Shown: positions 8,846 through 17,266, numbered from the stretch's first letter. The stretch is 64,000 bases of DNA from Jatrophihabitans sp. (GCA_036389035.1 DASVQQ010000011.1:186001-250000); one strand, 5' to 3'. Translations and numbers: made by a program. The notes: generated by a model not told the origin, from the sequence alone.

Positions 8846-9574
8846 ATGGCGGAATGGGAATTCACTCGGGGCGCGCCACCATTGCGGCCTCCGATCGTCT
8901 TCGATCAGCAGTGGCGCAATGTCAGCTTTCTGCACTGGCCGGTCGAGCCGTCCACGATTACCCACCTGTTTCCACCCGGTTGCCGCCCTGATGTGGTCGA
9001 GGGCCGCAGTTACGTCGGCCTGGTGCCTTTTCACTTGCGCCACGCCGGCCTCGGCCGCGCCGGTCGAATTCCCTACTTCGGCTCATTCGCCGAAACCAAC
9101 ATCCGGCTGTACTCGGTGGACGATGCCGGCCGGCACGGCGTCGTCTTCTGCTCGCTGGACACCGAGCGGCTGGCGATCGTCCCGCTCGCCCGACTGCTGT
9201 TCGGGGTGCCCTACACCTGGTCGCGCATGCGGGTGCACGAGCAGGCCGGGGGCATCTGGCGTTACGAGGCACGGCGCCGATGGCCCCGCCGCGGGCTGGC
9301 GAGCACGGTGTCGATCCGGGTGACGGGACCGGTCGAACCCACCCCGTTGGAGCAGTGGCTCACCGCGCGGTGGGGCCTGCACGCCGTGATCCGCGGCCGC
9401 ACCCGCTGGGTACCGAATGCCCACGACCCGTGGCCGCTGCATCAGGCCGAGGTGCTGGAACTGCGGGACGACCTGCTGGCGGCCTCCGGAGTGGCGCCAA
9501 CCGGTGACCAGCTGCGCGCCCTGTGGTCACCGGGGGTGCGGGCCCGGTTCGGCAGGCCGGTCGCGCTGGACTGA
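8846..9574 (+). CDS. DUF2071 (YqjF-like) protein
   Basis: 242 residues. It begins with the pattern RPPIVFDQQWRNVSFLHWPV and continues with GLVPFHLRHAGLG, PYFGSFAETNIRLYSVDDAG and GVPYTW, characteristic of the DUF2071/YqjF family, which has an acetoacetate decarboxylase-like beta-cone fold. Biochemical role is not established for the family. Cytosolic, no signal peptide. It is divergent from the gene at 8752 and convergent with the APH gene. Confidence 0.85.
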   Translation: MAEWEFTRGAPPLRPPIVFDQQWRNVSFLHWPVEPSTITHLFPPGCRPDVVEGRSYVGLVPFHLRHAGLGRAGRIPYFGSFAETNIRLYSVDDAGRHGVVFCSLDTERLAIVPLARLLFGVPYTWSRMRVHEQAGGIWRYEARRRWPRRGLASTVSIRVTGPVEPTPLEQWLTARWGLHAVIRGRTRWVPNAHDPWPLHQAEVLELRDDLLAASGVAPTGDQLRALWSPGVRARFGRPVALD

Positions 9575-9621
9575 GCGCTGAGGTGGCCGTACTCGCACCG
9601 CGCCGATCACCCGAAACCCCG

Positions 9622-9674
9622 GGTCTCAGGGACCCAGGTCCCACAGCCGGTCTCAGGGACCCAGGTCCCACAGC
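9622..9674. repeat. 27-bp tandem duplication at a gene 3' end
   Basis: Two near-identical 27-base units begin at 9622 and 9649 (each starts GGTCTCAGGGACCCAGG). The unit includes the last codons and stop of the APH gene, so the region beyond its stop is a copy of its tail. Confidence 0.9.
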
Positions 9675-10444
9675 AGCCGGTAGAACCGCATCCGGACCGG
9701 ATCAGCCTCGATGCCGTAGGCCGCCAGCAACTCCTGCGACCAGCCCGGGCCGTAGTTCCACTCGGTGCTCCAGGTCGCGATCGCCAGATCGGCCCACCGG
9801 TCAGCGACCCCGAGCGAGCCGAGGTCGACGTGGCCGGTCCAGCTCCCCTCGACGCTCACCAGCGTGTTCGGCGCGCACGAGTCACCATGACAGACCACCA
9901 ACTGGTCGATGCCCGGCGGCTGTGACAGCGCGTCCAGGGCCGCCTCGACACTCAACCCCCGATGCTCGGGATGCCAGCCGGCCGGATCCAGCTGACCGGC
10001 CCGGCGCCGGGCGTCGGCGATCCGGTCCTGAACCGACCAGGAGAACGGGCAGTCGGGCACCGGCAACGCGGTGTGCAGCGCCCGCAGCCCGGCGCCGATG
10101 GCTCGCACCGCACGGACCGGGTCAGCCAGCCACCGGTCCGCGACAGCGTTGTCACCGGGCAGCGCGGTGGTGATGATCCACGATCCGGCCGCGTCCCGGC
10201 CCTGGTCCAGCACCGCCGGCACCGGAGTGAACCGGGCGGCCCAACGAAGCCGGGCCACCTCGCGGTCGAGGTCGATGCCACTGCTCACCGGCGTCCACTT
10301 GAGAAAGTGCCGCCCGGGCCCGTCGCCGACCTCGAAGGTCCGGCCGCCGACCTCGTTGACCCACGCCAGCCGCACCGGCTTGCCTGCCGCTATCGCCGTC
10401 CGGACCGGCGACGGCAATCGCAGCTCCCCGTCGCGGTTCAACAC
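9653..10444 (-). CDS. Aminoglycoside phosphotransferase (APH) family kinase
   Basis: 263 residues starting with GTG 10444. Brenner motif VCHGDSCAPNTL (catalytic Asp and Asn) and GHVDLGSLGVADRWADLA (metal-binding Asp) are those of APH(3')-type kinases; the C-terminal YGPGWSQELLAAYGIEAD segment fits too. Such enzymes phosphorylate aminoglycosides, but in actinomycetes many are housekeeping small-molecule kinases, so a resistance role is not shown. A 27-bp tandem duplication copies its final codons. Confidence 0.85.
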   Translation of the reverse strand: MLNRDGELRLPSPVRTAIAAGKPVRLAWVNEVGGRTFEVGDGPGRHFLKWTPVSSGIDLDREVARLRWAARFTPVPAVLDQGRDAAGSWIITTALPGDNAVADRWLADPVRAVRAIGAGLRALHTALPVPDCPFSWSVQDRIADARRRAGQLDPAGWHPEHRGLSVEAALDALSQPPGIDQLVVCHGDSCAPNTLVSVEGSWTGHVDLGSLGVADRWADLAIATWSTEWNYGPGWSQELLAAYGIEADPVRMRFYRLLWDLGP

Positions 10445-10514
10445 TCACCGTCTGCGATTAGATCGTGCTCGATTTTAAAGCGGCGTGCCGAGCCGGGCTT
10501 CGCCGGCTCGCCGG

Positions 10515-11261
10515 TCAAGCCAGCCGCAGGACGGCCCGCTCGGGGCGCTGCGGAAGCTCACCGCTGTACACCGTCTCGGCCGCGATCTCGCGAAGCTTGC
10601 GGTGCTCGTGTTGAGAGGTGACCCGGAGCAGGTCGAAGGCGGCCTGATCGGTGAGCCCGTAGCGGACCATCAGGATGCCGACCGCCATGCCGATCTCGCG
10701 GTTGCTCTGCAGCGCGGTCTCGAGGTTCTCAGCCCGCTCGTGATCGGTCACCCTGGCCAGCGCGATCGCGGCGTGATCGGCATACACATCGCCGAAACGG
10801 CAGATGGCACTGGTGAAGAAGCCCGGCTCGGCGGAGAAGAGGACCATCGCCCCGAGCACCAGGTTGTCCAGGATCAAGCTGTATCCCAAAGCAGATCGGA
10901 ACGGGGTCTCGGCGCGCAGTCGAGCGGTGTACTGCGGCCAGCGGGACTCCGAGTGCAGATCCTCGACCAGCACCGTGCGGCGCTCGCGCAACGCCTGCCA
11001 GGCGACACCCTCGCCGGTAGCGGTGGAAATGGCGGCGACCTTGCCGAGCAACGCCCGGTCGGTGGAGTGGTGGTGAATGAGAACGCCTTGCGGCGAGAGA
11101 CGGGCTATCGCGGCAAAGGAGCAACCGGTGGCGCCGGTGATGAGTTCGAGTATCCGGGAGGCAGTGGCGTCCCGGTCAGGTTGTTCGGCTAAATCGCGAG
11201 CAAGCGCAGCAAACCAGCGCGCGCTGTCCATATCGGGGAGATCGCTCAAGGCTGTTCGCAC
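10515..11261 (-). CDS. GAF-ANTAR domain regulator
   Basis: 248 residues. A GAF domain spans about 30-165 (GCSFAAIARLSPQGVLIHHH, GYSLILDNLVLGAMVLFS), followed by an ANTAR domain about 172-235 (NREIGMAVGILMVRYGLTDQ, AFDLLRVTSQHEHRKLREIA). ANTAR domains bind paired hairpins in nascent RNA and prevent termination; the GAF part senses an unknown ligand. Start at 11261. Adjacent genes do not reveal the target transcript. Confidence 0.9.
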   Translation of the reverse strand: MRTALSDLPDMDSARWFAALARDLAEQPDRDATASRILELITGATGCSFAAIARLSPQGVLIHHHSTDRALLGKVAAISTATGEGVAWQALRERRTVLVEDLHSESRWPQYTARLRAETPFRSALGYSLILDNLVLGAMVLFSAEPGFFTSAICRFGDVYADHAAIALARVTDHERAENLETALQSNREIGMAVGILMVRYGLTDQAAFDLLRVTSQHEHRKLREIAAETVYSGELPQRPERAVLRLA

Positions 11262-11441
11262 CTATTCGACTCTGACCGCTGTGCCAGCACGTTTTCTCGG
11301 CTGCACGGCTTGGCGACAATGTAATAGAGATTCGCCGGGCCGCCTAGCTGGCAGGCCGTTGCACAAGAATTGCGGCATCAACTGTCACATCAGCTAAGAA
11401 CTGTCGGCCCGAGTCAACCGGTCACGCGCACTCAACGCTCG

Positions 11442-12131
11442 CTATTCAGCGGGTTCTGCCAACCCGCGGGCCGGTTCGGTGAAAACTTCGGCTGGTTTTA
11501 CCAACACGTCATCCACTGTGACATTTACCGTCACGCTCTGTAATCCAATGTTTTCTTTCAGCTCCGCTATCACCCGGCGGCGCACCTCCTGAGCCACCTC
11601 ATGAACCGGTTCGCCGTAGCTCACGGCAAGGGCGAGATCGATCACCGCGGTGCGACCGAGCACGCCGACCGCCGCGTGCGGGTGCAGGTGGCCGGCGGTG
11701 GCCTTGGCGACCAGCTGAGCGATTCGGGACTCGGTGCTCCGGCCCAGCGCCACCCGGACACCGGGCACCCGGCTGGCGGTGTCACGGGCCGCTGCCGCCA
11801 CCACCCGGGCCGCCACTCGGATCGCCCCGAGCTCGGTCAGTTGCAGGGTGTACCACACGTCGTGCACCAACCGGTCGACTTGCTTGATCACCGAGGCCCG
11901 CAGCCGCGACGGAAGGCTGACCGGCTGCCGCGCGTACTCCTGAACCGGCGCCCACAGCAGCCCGAACTCGGCGATCGCGACCTGGCAGTGCGAGCAGTCG
12001 CGCTGGTGGGAGTCCAGGCGTCCGGCGTCACCGTCGGCCACCTGCTCCAGCAACGCGTCGACGTCGGCGCCGCAGGCCAGCTGGGTGTTGGTGGACTCGA
12101 GCAGGCGGCGGGCCCGCGACGGTTCGGTCAT
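11442..12131 (-). CDS. Anti-sigma zinc motif fused to Asp23/Gls24 domain
   Basis: 229 residues. Residues His42, Cys46 and Cys49 (SHQRDCSHCQ) form the HxxxCxxC zinc anti-sigma motif. Residues about 75-215 form an Asp23/Gls24-like domain (AVIDLALAVSYGEPVHEVAQ and LQSVTVNVTVDDV). It starts seven bases after the stop of the ECF sigma gene, as expected for a cognate anti-sigma factor. The fusion suggests that the Asp23 part, normally peripheral to the membrane via AmaP, acts as sensor or anchor for sigma control (inference). No membrane helix is seen. Confidence 0.82.
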   Translation of the reverse strand: MTEPSRARRLLESTNTQLACGADVDALLEQVADGDAGRLDSHQRDCSHCQVAIAEFGLLWAPVQEYARQPVSLPSRLRASVIKQVDRLVHDVWYTLQLTELGAIRVAARVVAAAARDTASRVPGVRVALGRSTESRIAQLVAKATAGHLHPHAAVGVLGRTAVIDLALAVSYGEPVHEVAQEVRRRVIAELKENIGLQSVTVNVTVDDVLVKPAEVFTEPARGLAEPAE

Positions 12132-12138
12132 GCCCGGC

Positions 12139-12696
12139 TCACCTCCACTGCGCCAACGTTAGGCCGAGCGTGCGGCGCGCCCGGTACAGATGACTTCGCA
12201 CCGCCGGGACACTGGATGCGGTGACAGTGGCGACATCGGCGTAGGACAGCCCTTCCAGGTGGTGCAGAACCACAACGATCCGCTGCGCCGGCGGTAACGC
12301 CTGGATCGCGTCGGTGACCGCGCCGGCTGTCTGGGTGCGCTCGAACGCCGTCTCGGTCTGGCTGCTGTCATCGGCCCACTCCGCGAGCACGTCGGTCGAG
12401 CTGTGCCGGCGGTCCCGGTTGATCCGGTTCACGGCCCGGCGGGTCACGATCCGGTACAGCCAGGTGGAGAAGCCGGACTCGCCGCGGAACTGGGGCAGCT
12501 GCTGCCAGGCCGTGACGAGCGCCTCCTGGGCGACGTCCTCGGCGTCCTGGTGGTGGCCCAGGATGCGCAACGCCACCCGGTAGGCCAGCAGGCTGTGCCG
12601 GTTCACCAGCTCGGCGTAGGCGTCGAGATAGCCCTCCTGCGCCCGGCGCACGAGGTAGCCGTCGTCGAAGCCGTCAGCCTCGCCGTCCTGGCTCAT
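12139..12696 (-). CDS. ECF sigma factor
   Basis: 185 residues. Region 2 (ELVNRHSLLAYRVALRILGH, DAEDVAQEALVTAWQQLPQF, GFSTWLYRIVTRRAVNRINR) and region 4 (ALPPAQRIVVVLHHLEGLSY, VPAVRSHLYRARRTL) are intact; no C-terminal extension. GGGGA lies upstream of ATG 12696. The next gene encodes its probable anti-sigma factor. The divergent Asp23/AmaP operon begins 265 bases away and is the natural candidate regulon (inference). Confidence 0.93.
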   Translation of the reverse strand: MSQDGEADGFDDGYLVRRAQEGYLDAYAELVNRHSLLAYRVALRILGHHQDAEDVAQEALVTAWQQLPQFRGESGFSTWLYRIVTRRAVNRINRDRRHSSTDVLAEWADDSSQTETAFERTQTAGAVTDAIQALPPAQRIVVVLHHLEGLSYADVATVTASSVPAVRSHLYRARRTLGLTLAQWR

Positions 12697-12961
12697 GCGC
12701 GTCCCCTGCCTGATAACCGGATGCCCACCAGCCGGTCAGCGCCCACTTAGACCGTAACTTCCCGCTTCCTCCTTGGTCACGCGGCGGCGTTGGCAGCGCG
12801 GCCGGGCCGCAGAACTTTTTCCACCAACGGGTGCGATCTTTTTCCCGGTCTGGTGTCCTATGTGGGAGGACCCTGCATAGCCCCCGCATTCCTCGTCGCC
12901 AGCCCGAGGCGCAGTGACCAGCGCTCCCAGGGGTAGGCATGACCAGCACGGGAGTCCCCCT

Positions 12962-13426
12962 ATGACCAAACCCACCAGCACTACCGCCGTGAGTCCGGCC
13001 GGCGCCGACGCCCCCGCCAGCCCGCCGCGGCTGCAGACCGACCAGGGCAGGATCAGCGTCGCTGAGAATGTCGTTCAGAAGATTGCCGGAATGGCCTGCC
13101 GCGAGGTGAGCGGGGTGCACCGGATGGGCACCAGCAGCGGGCGCGCCTTCGGGGCGCTGCGCGAGCGGATCCCGGGCAGCAGCGGTCCCAACGTCGCCCA
13201 GGGCGTCGGCGTCGAGGTCGGCGAGACCCAGGCGGCGATCGACCTGGACATCGTCGTCGAGTACGGCGTGTCGATCGCTGATCTCGGCAAGAGCATCCAG
13301 CGCAACGTCAAGCAGTCGGTGGAACGGATGACCGGCCTGGAGGTCGTCGAGGTGAACGTCAACGTCGATGACGTCTACCTGCCCAGCGATGACCAGCAGC
13401 AGGACGCGCCAGCCCGGGTGTCATGA
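12962..13426 (+). CDS. Asp23/Gls24 family envelope stress protein
   Basis: 154 residues. After a 28-residue polar leader, the Gls24 domain reads GRISVAENVVQKIAGMACRE, IDLDIVVEYGVSIADLGKSI and TGLEVVEVNVNVDDVYLP. Asp23 proteins sit at the inner face of the membrane through AmaP and respond to alkaline or cell-wall stress. ATG 12962 has GGGAG eight bases upstream; an ATG at 12938/12914 is possible but not supported. First gene of an operon reaching at least 15861. Confidence 0.92.
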   Translation: MTKPTSTTAVSPAGADAPASPPRLQTDQGRISVAENVVQKIAGMACREVSGVHRMGTSSGRAFGALRERIPGSSGPNVAQGVGVEVGETQAAIDLDIVVEYGVSIADLGKSIQRNVKQSVERMTGLEVVEVNVNVDDVYLPSDDQQQDAPARVS

Positions 13427-13875
13427 CCAGCCCTGCCGAGTCCGCCCTGGTGGACGGGATCGACGTCGATGCCGTGGCGACAGCCGTGCGCGGTTGCCCA
13501 GCGGTGGATGACCTCGACGGCGGACGGCTCGGTGGCGTCGCGACCTACCTTCCCGGGCGCCGGGTTCCGGGGATCCGCATCGAGACGGACCGGATCGAGG
13601 TGCATGTCCGGGCGGTCTGGAACCAGCCGGCCAGCCTCATCGCCCAGCAGATACGTGCTGCCCTGGCAACGCTGAGCGCGGGCAAGGTCATCGACGTGGT
13701 GTTGACCGACATCGCTACACCCGCAACCGCTACCCCCCCAACCGCTACACCCTCAGTGCCCGTGGATGGCACTGTGGAGCCGTGGACGAGTGCGAGCGCA
13801 TCCGGCGCGCCCAGCGGCGCGAGTTCATCCGGAGCCACCATCCCGACCGAGGCGGAGATCCGGCCGAATTCCTAG
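13423..13875 (+). CDS. Hypothetical protein of the Asp23 operon
   Basis: 150 residues, start coupled to the Asp23 stop by ATGA. Residues 1-95 form a folded alpha/beta unit (YLPGRRVPGIRIETDRIEVH, VWNQPASLIAQQIRAALATL, GKVIDVVLTDI) that looks like a reduced Asp23-like fold. Residues 100-150 are Thr/Ser/Pro-rich and probably disordered. Comparable genes occur second in actinobacterial Asp23 clusters. Its last 94 bases overlap, in another frame, a J-motif ORF. Confidence 0.75.
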   Translation: MTSPAESALVDGIDVDAVATAVRGCPAVDDLDGGRLGGVATYLPGRRVPGIRIETDRIEVHVRAVWNQPASLIAQQIRAALATLSAGKVIDVVLTDIATPATATPPTATPSVPVDGTVEPWTSASASGAPSGASSSGATIPTEAEIRPNS

Positions 13876-14027
13876 CCGGCCTGCGCCACTTCGATCAACC
13901 GCCGTCTGAACCGACAGACGAATCCGCACCACCGATCGTGATCATCGCCCACCAGCGGTGGCCGGTCAGCGCGGTCACCTCGACGCTGCGACGCATCCGG
14001 CGTCGGCGCCGGCTACGCGTCCGGTGA
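13782..14027 (+). CDS. Small J-domain-like (HPD motif) protein
   Basis: 81 residues from GTG 13782. The start, MDECERIRRAQRREFIRSHH, runs straight into PDRGGDPAEF, giving the J-protein signature HPD (residues 20-22) followed by RGGDP. Helix I of a J-domain is missing, so it is a minimal J-like element; the C-terminus is very basic (RRIRRRRRLRVR). It overlaps the preceding gene by 94 bases out of frame, so either the overlap is real or the preceding gene's tail is noise. Small HPD proteins occur at this position in other actinobacterial Asp23 clusters as far as I recall. Confidence 0.6.
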   Translation: MDECERIRRAQRREFIRSHHPDRGGDPAEFLAGLRHFDQPPSEPTDESAPPIVIIAHQRWPVSAVTSTLRRIRRRRRLRVR

Positions 14028-14090
14028 GCCTGGCCTGAGCGGCCGGTTCGCCCCGCCGGGCCGGCGACTCTTGAAAGATTGTGAGAAGAC

Positions 14091-14273
14091 ATGAACCGCA
14101 GCACACTCGGCACCCTCGTCGGGCTGGCACTGGGATTCGCCCTGGCGTTCGGCGACTTCGGCCAGATGCTGATCGTCGCCCTGTTCGCGGTGGTCGGCTT
14201 CGTGGTGGCCAAGATCCTCGACGGGGACCTGGACCTGAGCCAGTACGTCTCGGGCCGGCGCTCCAGCCAATGA
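14091..14273 (+). CDS. DUF2273 small membrane protein
   Basis: 60 residues: two membrane segments, GTLVGLALGFALAFGDFG (7-24) and MLIVALFAVVGFVVAKILD (26-44), then a short polar tail. This is the DUF2273 family, encoded with Asp23 and AmaP across Gram-positives and presumed part of the membrane-anchored Asp23 assembly. Its stop overlaps the next start (ATGA at 14270). Confidence 0.88.
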   Translation: MNRSTLGTLVGLALGFALAFGDFGQMLIVALFAVVGFVVAKILDGDLDLSQYVSGRRSSQ

Positions 14274-14725
14274 CCGCGACCGCCATCACCGAACATTCGG
14301 CCGGACCGCCGGGCCCGCCGGACGGCGCTCCCAAGGTGGGGCGCGGTGAGCTGGGCACCATCAGCATCAGCGAGTCGGTGGTCGCCAAGCTGGCCGCGCA
14401 GGCCGCGATGGAGATTCCGGACGCCGGCGCGGCAGCCCCCCGGCTGCTCGGCCGGTCGCTGCCGGGAGCCGGCAGCCTAGGCGTCCGGCCCACCAGCCTC
14501 ACCGCGCTGCCCAAGGCATCGGCCCACGTCGACGGCTCGATGGCGCTGATCCGGCTGGAGATCAGCGTCCGGTGGCCGGTCTCGGTGCCCGCGGTGACCG
14601 CGGCCGTGCGCGAGCATGTCCGGACCCGGGTGGCGGAACTGACCGGCCTGATCGTGGCCGAGGTGACCATCCGGGTGAGCGACCTGGTGACCGAGCTCGC
14701 CCAACCACCCCGACGCGTGCGCTGA
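14270..14725 (+). CDS. Second Asp23/Gls24 family protein
   Basis: 151 residues from ATG 14270, overlapping DUF2273 by four bases. The domain reads GTISISESVVAKLAAQAAME, ALIRLEISVRWPVSVPAVTA and ELTGLIVAEVTIRVSDLV, parallel to the Asp23 protein at 12962. A longer frame from 14081 is only the shadow of DUF2273. Likely a partner in a mixed Asp23 layer at the membrane. Confidence 0.88.
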   Translation: MTATAITEHSAGPPGPPDGAPKVGRGELGTISISESVVAKLAAQAAMEIPDAGAAAPRLLGRSLPGAGSLGVRPTSLTALPKASAHVDGSMALIRLEISVRWPVSVPAVTAAVREHVRTRVAELTGLIVAEVTIRVSDLVTELAQPPRRVR

Positions 14726-14746
14726 CCGGAGAAGGAACTTGCCCCG

Positions 14747-15286
14747 ATGAGACTTCTCAACCGACTGCTTGCCGCCCTGCTCAGCCTCGCCCTGATCGTG
14801 GCCGGTGTCCTGGTGGTGATCGAGGTGATCGCCCAGCGGCTGGGCCGGCGACCGGTGGTCGTGGACTGGCCACGCCTGTACGAGTGGGCCAACCGCACCC
14901 CCTGGCAGCAGGGCAGCGTCCGGGTGACCTGCATCCTGCTGATCGTCCTCGGCCTGCTGCTGCTGGTTGCCGAGCTCAAGCGCAGCAAGCCGAGCCGGCT
15001 CGCCGTCCGATCGGAGGCCACCGACGCCGCGTACACCCGGCGCGGGGTCGCAGCGACCATCCGCTCAGCCGTCAACGACGTCGACGGCATCAACTCGGCG
15101 GCGGTGTCGGTGAGCCGGCGCAAGGTCAAGGTCGAGGCCACCACCGCCGGCCTGCAACCGTTCACCGCCGAAAGCCTGCAGGAGCCGGCCACCACGGCCG
15201 CCCGGCAGCGCCTGGACGCCCTGGAACTTCAGGAACCGCCGGCGTTGGCGGTCACCGTCAGCACCCCTGGCGCGAGGAGCCGCTGA
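14747..15286 (+). CDS. DUF6286 membrane protein of the Asp23 operon
   Basis: 179 residues, with two membrane helices (about 8-28 and 62-80) separated by an outside loop that contains WPRLYEWANRTPWQ, then a cytosolic domain 95-175 with the pattern YTRRGVAATIRSAVNDVDGI and VSVSRRKVKVEATTAGLQ. This matches DUF6286, found in actinobacterial Asp23/AmaP operons. GAGAAGGAA lies before the start. The stop overlaps the start of the next gene by one base. Confidence 0.83.
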   Translation: MRLLNRLLAALLSLALIVAGVLVVIEVIAQRLGRRPVVVDWPRLYEWANRTPWQQGSVRVTCILLIVLGLLLLVAELKRSKPSRLAVRSEATDAAYTRRGVAATIRSAVNDVDGINSAAVSVSRRKVKVEATTAGLQPFTAESLQEPATTAARQRLDALELQEPPALAVTVSTPGARSR

Positions 15287-15861
15287 TGCACGCCGACCGC
15301 ACCAACCGGGCGATGCTCATACTGTTCGCGATCGCGCTGATCGCCGCCGGCGCCGTCGGCGCGCTCGCCGGTTTCGGCGCCCTGGGCCCGGTCACCAAGC
15401 ACGGTGAGTTGCCGGCCAACCGGGTCGGCGCGTACTTCGGCCGGCACGGTGACTGGCTCTGGCCGGTGATCGCCGCCGTCGCCCTGATCGTCGCGCTGCT
15501 GGCGCTGCGCTGGTTGCTCGCCCTGCTGTTCTCGACCGACCGCGCCGGTGACCTGCCGATCACCGGTGACCGCTCGGCCGGCCGCACCACCCTGGCGGCG
15601 CCCGCCCTGACCGACGCGGTCGCCACCGAGATCGACAGCTACCCCGGCGTCCACTCGGCCCGGGCCCGGCTGATCGGTGACCCGCTCGCCCCGACCCTGG
15701 TGGTCACCGCTACTTTGGAGGAGAGCGCCGATCTGCCCGGCCTGCGCCGGCGGATCGAAGCCAACGCCGTCGAGCATGCCCGGCAGGCATTGGCTGATCC
15801 GGAGCTGCCGGTGCGACTGGACCTGACGGTCACCACCCGGCAAGCCAACCGGGTCGCCTGA
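15286..15861 (+). CDS. AmaP-type Asp23 membrane anchor
   Basis: 191 residues with two membrane helices (about 9-33 and 58-82) and a cytosolic Gls24-like C-terminal half (GVHSARARLIGDPLAPTLVV, LRRRIEANAVEHARQALADP). This is the layout of AmaP, which tethers Asp23 to the membrane. Start ATG 15286 overlaps the upstream stop (TGATG). Last gene of the operon that starts at 12962. Confidence 0.83.
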   Translation: MHADRTNRAMLILFAIALIAAGAVGALAGFGALGPVTKHGELPANRVGAYFGRHGDWLWPVIAAVALIVALLALRWLLALLFSTDRAGDLPITGDRSAGRTTLAAPALTDAVATEIDSYPGVHSARARLIGDPLAPTLVVTATLEESADLPGLRRRIEANAVEHARQALADPELPVRLDLTVTTRQANRVA

Positions 15862-16054
15862 AGCCGGCCAGCCGGCCGCGCCAGGGCGCGAAGACTTCGG
15901 GTCACCACCCCCTCGGGTGGCGATCCGTCTCACGGTGAAACACCACCGGATTAACCACACTGGGTTTGGCCAGTATTTGCAAACCCAAACGCGAACGCAG
16001 CCTGCGGATCGCGTGTTCGGCCCCATCAGGGCAGACCAATGAGGGAGCACGTTC

Positions 16055-16900
16055 ATGATGTCACCAGAGCAGTTGCAGACCATGATCGGCCAGAACGCCG
16101 TCGACTCCAGCGGCGACAAGATCGGCCGGATCGGGCAGATCTACCTCGACGACAGCACCGGTGATCCCCAGTGGGTCACTGTCAGCACCGGCATGTTCGG
16201 CACCAAGGAGTCCTTCGCGCCGCTGTACGGCTCGCGCACCGAGGGTGACAACCTGATGCTCGCCGTATCCAAGGCGATGGTCAAGGACGCGCCGAACGTC
16301 GAGAACGACGGTCACCTGGACGAGTCCGAGGTGCAGGCGCTCTACCAGTACTACCAGGGTTACCTGGGCGATCAGAGCATGATGGGCGACACCGGCGGCA
16401 TGGTGGGCGACACCGGCGGCCGGGCTGACCTCGATCAGGACTACGTCGAGCAAGGCGGTCGTCAGGACCTCAGTGACCAGTCCGGCGTGGTGGGGCACGA
16501 CACCTCCGGCCCGACCACCGACGACGCGATGACGCGGTCCGAGGAGCGGGTCCGGGTCGGCACCCAGAACGTCGAGACCGGCCGGGCCCGGCTGCGCAAG
16601 TACATCGTGACCGAGAACGTCACCCAGACGGTGCCGGTCAGCCACGAGGAGGTCCGGATCGAGCGCGAGCCGATCACCGACGCAAACGTGGGCAAGGCGA
16701 TGTCAGGCGGGGACCTCACCGAAGAGGAGCACGAGGTGACCCTGCACGCCGAGCGCCCGGTGGTGGAGAAGGAGACCGTTCCGGTGGAGCGGGTCCGGTT
16801 GGCCACCGAGACGGTCACCAACGAAGAGACGGTGTCCGAGCAGGTGCGCAAGGAGCAGATCGAGGAGCCGCAGACCGACATCCGCGGCGACCAGCGTTAG
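16055..16900 (+). CDS. PRC-barrel and DUF2382 (YsnF/AvaK) stress protein
   Basis: 281 residues. Residues 5-80 form a PRC-barrel (MIGQNAVDSSGDKIGRIGQI, DPQWVTVSTGMFGTKESFAP). A flexible Gly/Asp-rich linker with repeated MGDTGG follows, then a DUF2382/YsnF domain about 165-275 (RLRKYIVTENVTQTVPVSHE, RPVVEKETVPVERVRLATET). Such proteins are induced by general stress. A 193-base gap from the Asp23 operon carries its promoter. Confidence 0.9.
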   Translation: MMSPEQLQTMIGQNAVDSSGDKIGRIGQIYLDDSTGDPQWVTVSTGMFGTKESFAPLYGSRTEGDNLMLAVSKAMVKDAPNVENDGHLDESEVQALYQYYQGYLGDQSMMGDTGGMVGDTGGRADLDQDYVEQGGRQDLSDQSGVVGHDTSGPTTDDAMTRSEERVRVGTQNVETGRARLRKYIVTENVTQTVPVSHEEVRIEREPITDANVGKAMSGGDLTEEEHEVTLHAERPVVEKETVPVERVRLATETVTNEETVSEQVRKEQIEEPQTDIRGDQR

Positions 16901-16908
16901 AGCCGGCT

Positions 16909-16955
16909 GATCCGGGCGAGGGCCGGCTTATCCAAGCCGGCCCTCGCGCCGGATC
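16909..16955. terminator. Strong hairpin after the PRC/DUF2382 gene
   Basis: A 14-base perfect stem (16916-16929 with 16934-16947, loop ATCC) extends outward with GATCCGG/CCGGATC. It begins nine bases after the stop. No T-tract, as is common for actinobacterial terminators. Confidence 0.7.
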
Positions 16956-16966
16956 ACCGACTCGAG

Positions 16967-17266
16967 GTGCACGCCGTGCTAGGAGCATTCATAGTCGCCA
17001 TCGAGTATCGCGGCGCCGACCTCGACCGGGGCAGCGGCACCCGGACCGGGTTGCTCGAACACGCCTTCGACCTGGAGACGGCCATGCTGGCAGCCCATGG
17101 CGGCCGGCCGCCCCGGGTCGGCTTTCCCGAACCAACCCGGGGCTGGGGCTCGGCGTCGCTGTGCCCGCGCTGCGCCGAGTGCCAGGCCGCGGTCGATGAG
17201 GTGGTAGCCGGTTATGTCAGAACCGCGCTGCGCCGGCATCGCCGGATCCGCATCAACCACCGCTAA
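16967..17266 (+). CDS. Small hypothetical protein with CPRCAEC motif
   Basis: 99 residues if started at GTG 16967; GTG 16976 is also possible. It contains a zinc-ribbon-like CPRCAEC near residues 66-72, in the context ASLCPRCAECQAAVDEVVAG, and a basic tail. No family assigned. It starts just after a hairpin, so it would need its own promoter; codon use looks normal for the region. Confidence 0.45.
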   Translation: MHAVLGAFIVAIEYRGADLDRGSGTRTGLLEHAFDLETAMLAAHGGRPPRVGFPEPTRGWGSASLCPRCAECQAAVDEVVAGYVRTALRRHRRIRINHR

